A stretch of DNA of 64,000 bases from the NCBI GenBank assembly GCA_965277625.1, contig OZ255827.1:1364001-1428000 (forward strand), written 5' to 3'. Below are positions 62,518 to 64,000 of the stretch, one piece after another (within the stretch, counting starts at the first letter, position 1; every line of letters begins with the position of its first letter). The stretch is from G965195345 sp965277625 (lineage in GTDB: Bacteria; Pseudomonadota; Gammaproteobacteria; CAKMZV01). The notes beneath the pieces were generated by a model, which had not been told where the DNA came from, did no database searches, and saw nothing but the letters and a program-made list of their open reading frames with translations. Both the position numbers and the translations under genes were made by a program.

Positions 62518-63714
62518 ATGACTCAAGCCATGATTGTTAAACCATTACGTCAATTAGTTCAGCTTGTTCTAATCGGTCTATGCTCGGTCACAGCTTCCAA
62601 GGTGATTGCAGAAAGCACCTTTGGCAATGAATTGGGTTTTGATTTGTTGAGCTATACCGATGACAGCATACGGTCGCCACAACAGAACATATTCCCTGCA
62701 TTGATCGTTAAGCCTCAATGGGCCTGGATCAGTGAGTCGCAAGAACAACAATTTGTCACAGAATTCTTTTATCTGTACGATTCGGTCGATCAAAGTCGGA
62801 CCCATTTTGATGTGCGCGAATTTTATTGGCTCTACCAAGCAGAAACATGGGAAGCTCTGGTGGGTATTAACAAAGTGTTTTGGGGGGTTGCTGAATCAAG
62901 GAATCTAGTCAATATCATTAATCAGCAAGATATTGCCTATGGTTTTGATAAATCCTATCGTCTGGGACAACCGATGATCCAAGGGACGTGGGATCAAGAA
63001 GAGGCAGGTGTGATCAGCGCCTATATTCTGCCCTACTTCAGAGAACAAACTCGAGTGGGTGAAAAAAACCCAGGATATATTAATGCAACGCCCCAGTACC
63101 AAGACAGCGCCAAAGCCAATCACGTTGATTATGCCATCCGTTATGCCAATTACATCGACGATCATGAGTTCGCTGTGTCTTATTTTCAGGGCACGGATCG
63201 TATCCCCGCCTACTTATTCCTGAATGGCGTCGGAACGGCGCTTTATCGCCAAGCCAAACAGGTCGGATTGGAATACCAATTGTCTCTTGACGGTTGGCTA
63301 TGGAAGTTTGAAGGCATCCATAAAAGGATCACAGACGACACCGAATTTTTTGCCTCAGTGTTCGGCTTTGAATATACCTTGGTCGGCGCCATCGATGAAA
63401 TTGATATTGGCCTATTAGCAGAAGTCAATTGGGATGAACGCGGTGAACGGAGTAACGATATTTTGCAAAACGATACCTTCTTAGCCACACGCTTTGACTT
63501 TAATGATGTAGATGGCAGTGATATTACTATGGGTGTGAGCGTTGACAATAATAATTTTGGCCAATCTTGGTCAATTCGAGGTTCAAAACGTTTTGGCAAT
63601 GCTTGGAAAGCCGAAGTTTCAAGCTTTTTCTTTTCCTTACCCAACGAAGACCCGCTCGCCCAACGTCTGAACAACCAAGACTACTTACAACTGCGCTTGA
63701 CCTACTTTTACTAA
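62518..63714 (+). CDS. Predicted outer-membrane beta-barrel protein
   Basis: 398 residues. Signal peptide near residues 10-32 (VQLVLIGLCSVTASKVIAE). Alternating polar/hydrophobic strands and many aromatic residues follow, and the chain ends LQLRLTYFY, an aromatic C-terminus as used by the BAM complex. I do not recognise a named family beyond similarity in style to barrel proteins linked to MMPL clusters. With the two genes before it, it could complete an envelope-spanning export route. Start at 62518 or the second ATG at 62530. Confidence 0.7.
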   Translation: MTQAMIVKPLRQLVQLVLIGLCSVTASKVIAESTFGNELGFDLLSYTDDSIRSPQQNIFPALIVKPQWAWISESQEQQFVTEFFYLYDSVDQSRTHFDVREFYWLYQAETWEALVGINKVFWGVAESRNLVNIINQQDIAYGFDKSYRLGQPMIQGTWDQEEAGVISAYILPYFREQTRVGEKNPGYINATPQYQDSAKANHVDYAIRYANYIDDHEFAVSYFQGTDRIPAYLFLNGVGTALYRQAKQVGLEYQLSLDGWLWKFEGIHKRITDDTEFFASVFGFEYTLVGAIDEIDIGLLAEVNWDERGERSNDILQNDTFLATRFDFNDVDGSDITMGVSVDNNNFGQSWSIRGSKRFGNAWKAEVSSFFFSLPNEDPLAQRLNNQDYLQLRLTYFY

Positions 63715-64000
63715 GCCTGTTGCTCTGTCACAATGTGCAAAACCGTACTGTTTGCATCAATGCCTAAGGACGAACGCAACGCATCACCATTTTGACTGTG
63801 ATGCATAGCCGATAGACTGGCGACGGCAGAAGGTGTCGCCAAAAAATCATACGAATCTTTGAGCCAATCAACCGTTTGCTGAGCTTGTTTGTCGCTGATG
63901 GTGACAAACCAATCAGCCTCTTTGGCTAATTGTTTAAGAGAGACATGCGAAGGTTCTTTACAATCTAAACGCCCCATATTTGAGCTGGGCCCTTCAGTGA
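63711..64000 (-). CDS. PLP-dependent enzyme, diaminopropionate ammonia-lyase/threonine dehydratase-like, C-terminal part
   Basis: Frame is open to the window edge, so the N-terminal part is outside. The visible 96 residues include GPSSNMGRLDCKEPS, DWFVTISDKQAQQTVDWL, FLATPSAVASLSAMHH and LGIDANSTVLHIVTE. These match the end of fold-type II PLP enzymes near diaminopropionate ammonia-lyase. The TPS in place of the usual TPSG/TPEG phosphate-side motif is kept. Convergent with the barrel gene, overlapping it by four bases. Confidence 0.65.
   Translation of the reverse strand, partial: TEGPSSNMGRLDCKEPSHVSLKQLAKEADWFVTISDKQAQQTVDWLKDSYDFLATPSAVASLSAMHHSQNGDALRSSLGIDANSTVLHIVTEQQA

Overview
The window looks like chromosomal DNA of a low-to-mid GC gammaproteobacterium. 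The grounds are a complete rnfABCDGE operon, lpxH and msbA for lipid A, ppiD, a yoaA-type helicase, nudE, rlmE, queF and luxS, with core genes keeping proteobacterial neighbours. A marine lineage is plausible, but the genus cannot be fixed from the sequence alone.

Layout. 1-7166: end of metG, then rnfABCDGE (ion-pumping ferredoxin:NAD oxidoreductase) and nth in one tightly packed operon. 7167-17200: a roughly 10-kb accessory island between nth and the DUF1841-lpxH pair. It holds a DndC-like PAPS-reductase-family protein with a DUF262/DUF1524 protein, two duplicated GHKL (MORC/MutL-like) ATPases, a small orphan gene, three paralogues resembling the uracil-DNA glycosylase superfamily, and a HEPN/MNT toxin-antitoxin pair. 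No complete known Dnd or Ssp system is present, so this is the best candidate for an undescribed defence system. 17201-19556: DUF1841, lpxH, aminotransferase. 19714-22679: a bufferin-type RiPP operon (BufA1 precursor, MNIO enzyme, BufC partner) with its own ECF sigma factor and putative anti-sigma protein. 22686-25372: tsaB, a yoaA-like helicase that seems to have lost its Fe-S cysteines, and tRNA-His. 25784-35599: divergent minC, ppiD, sodB, an S49 protease, mnmA, acnA and gabD.

35600-38049: a 1.3-kb gene-poor stretch and a solitary tyrosine recombinase. 38069-47827: LysE exporter, metZ-yhbY-rlmE, queF-xthA, nudE, a voltage-gated cation channel with an acidic selectivity filter, msbA, and an O-antigen-ligase-like TPR protein. 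47940-51812: mtnN, luxS, apt (SAH detoxification plus adenine salvage), a DoxX protein and a glutamate-synthase-like FMN enzyme. 52018-54215: an hvfBCA RiPP metallophore locus whose precursor carries eight tandem 16-residue units. 54328-58826: a DtxR-family regulator divergent from a manganese/zinc-type ABC transporter, one permease of which is fused to a DtxR-like domain. 59345-63714: an MMPL transporter, a LolA-like periplasmic protein and an outer-membrane barrel. 63711-64000: the C-terminal part of a PLP enzyme.

Metal handling recurs: two separate MNIO-RiPP systems and an Mn/Zn importer with its regulator lie within 40 kb. Several sigma-70 promoters are close to consensus, and two or three of them sit so near a start codon that the mRNAs would be leaderless or almost so.
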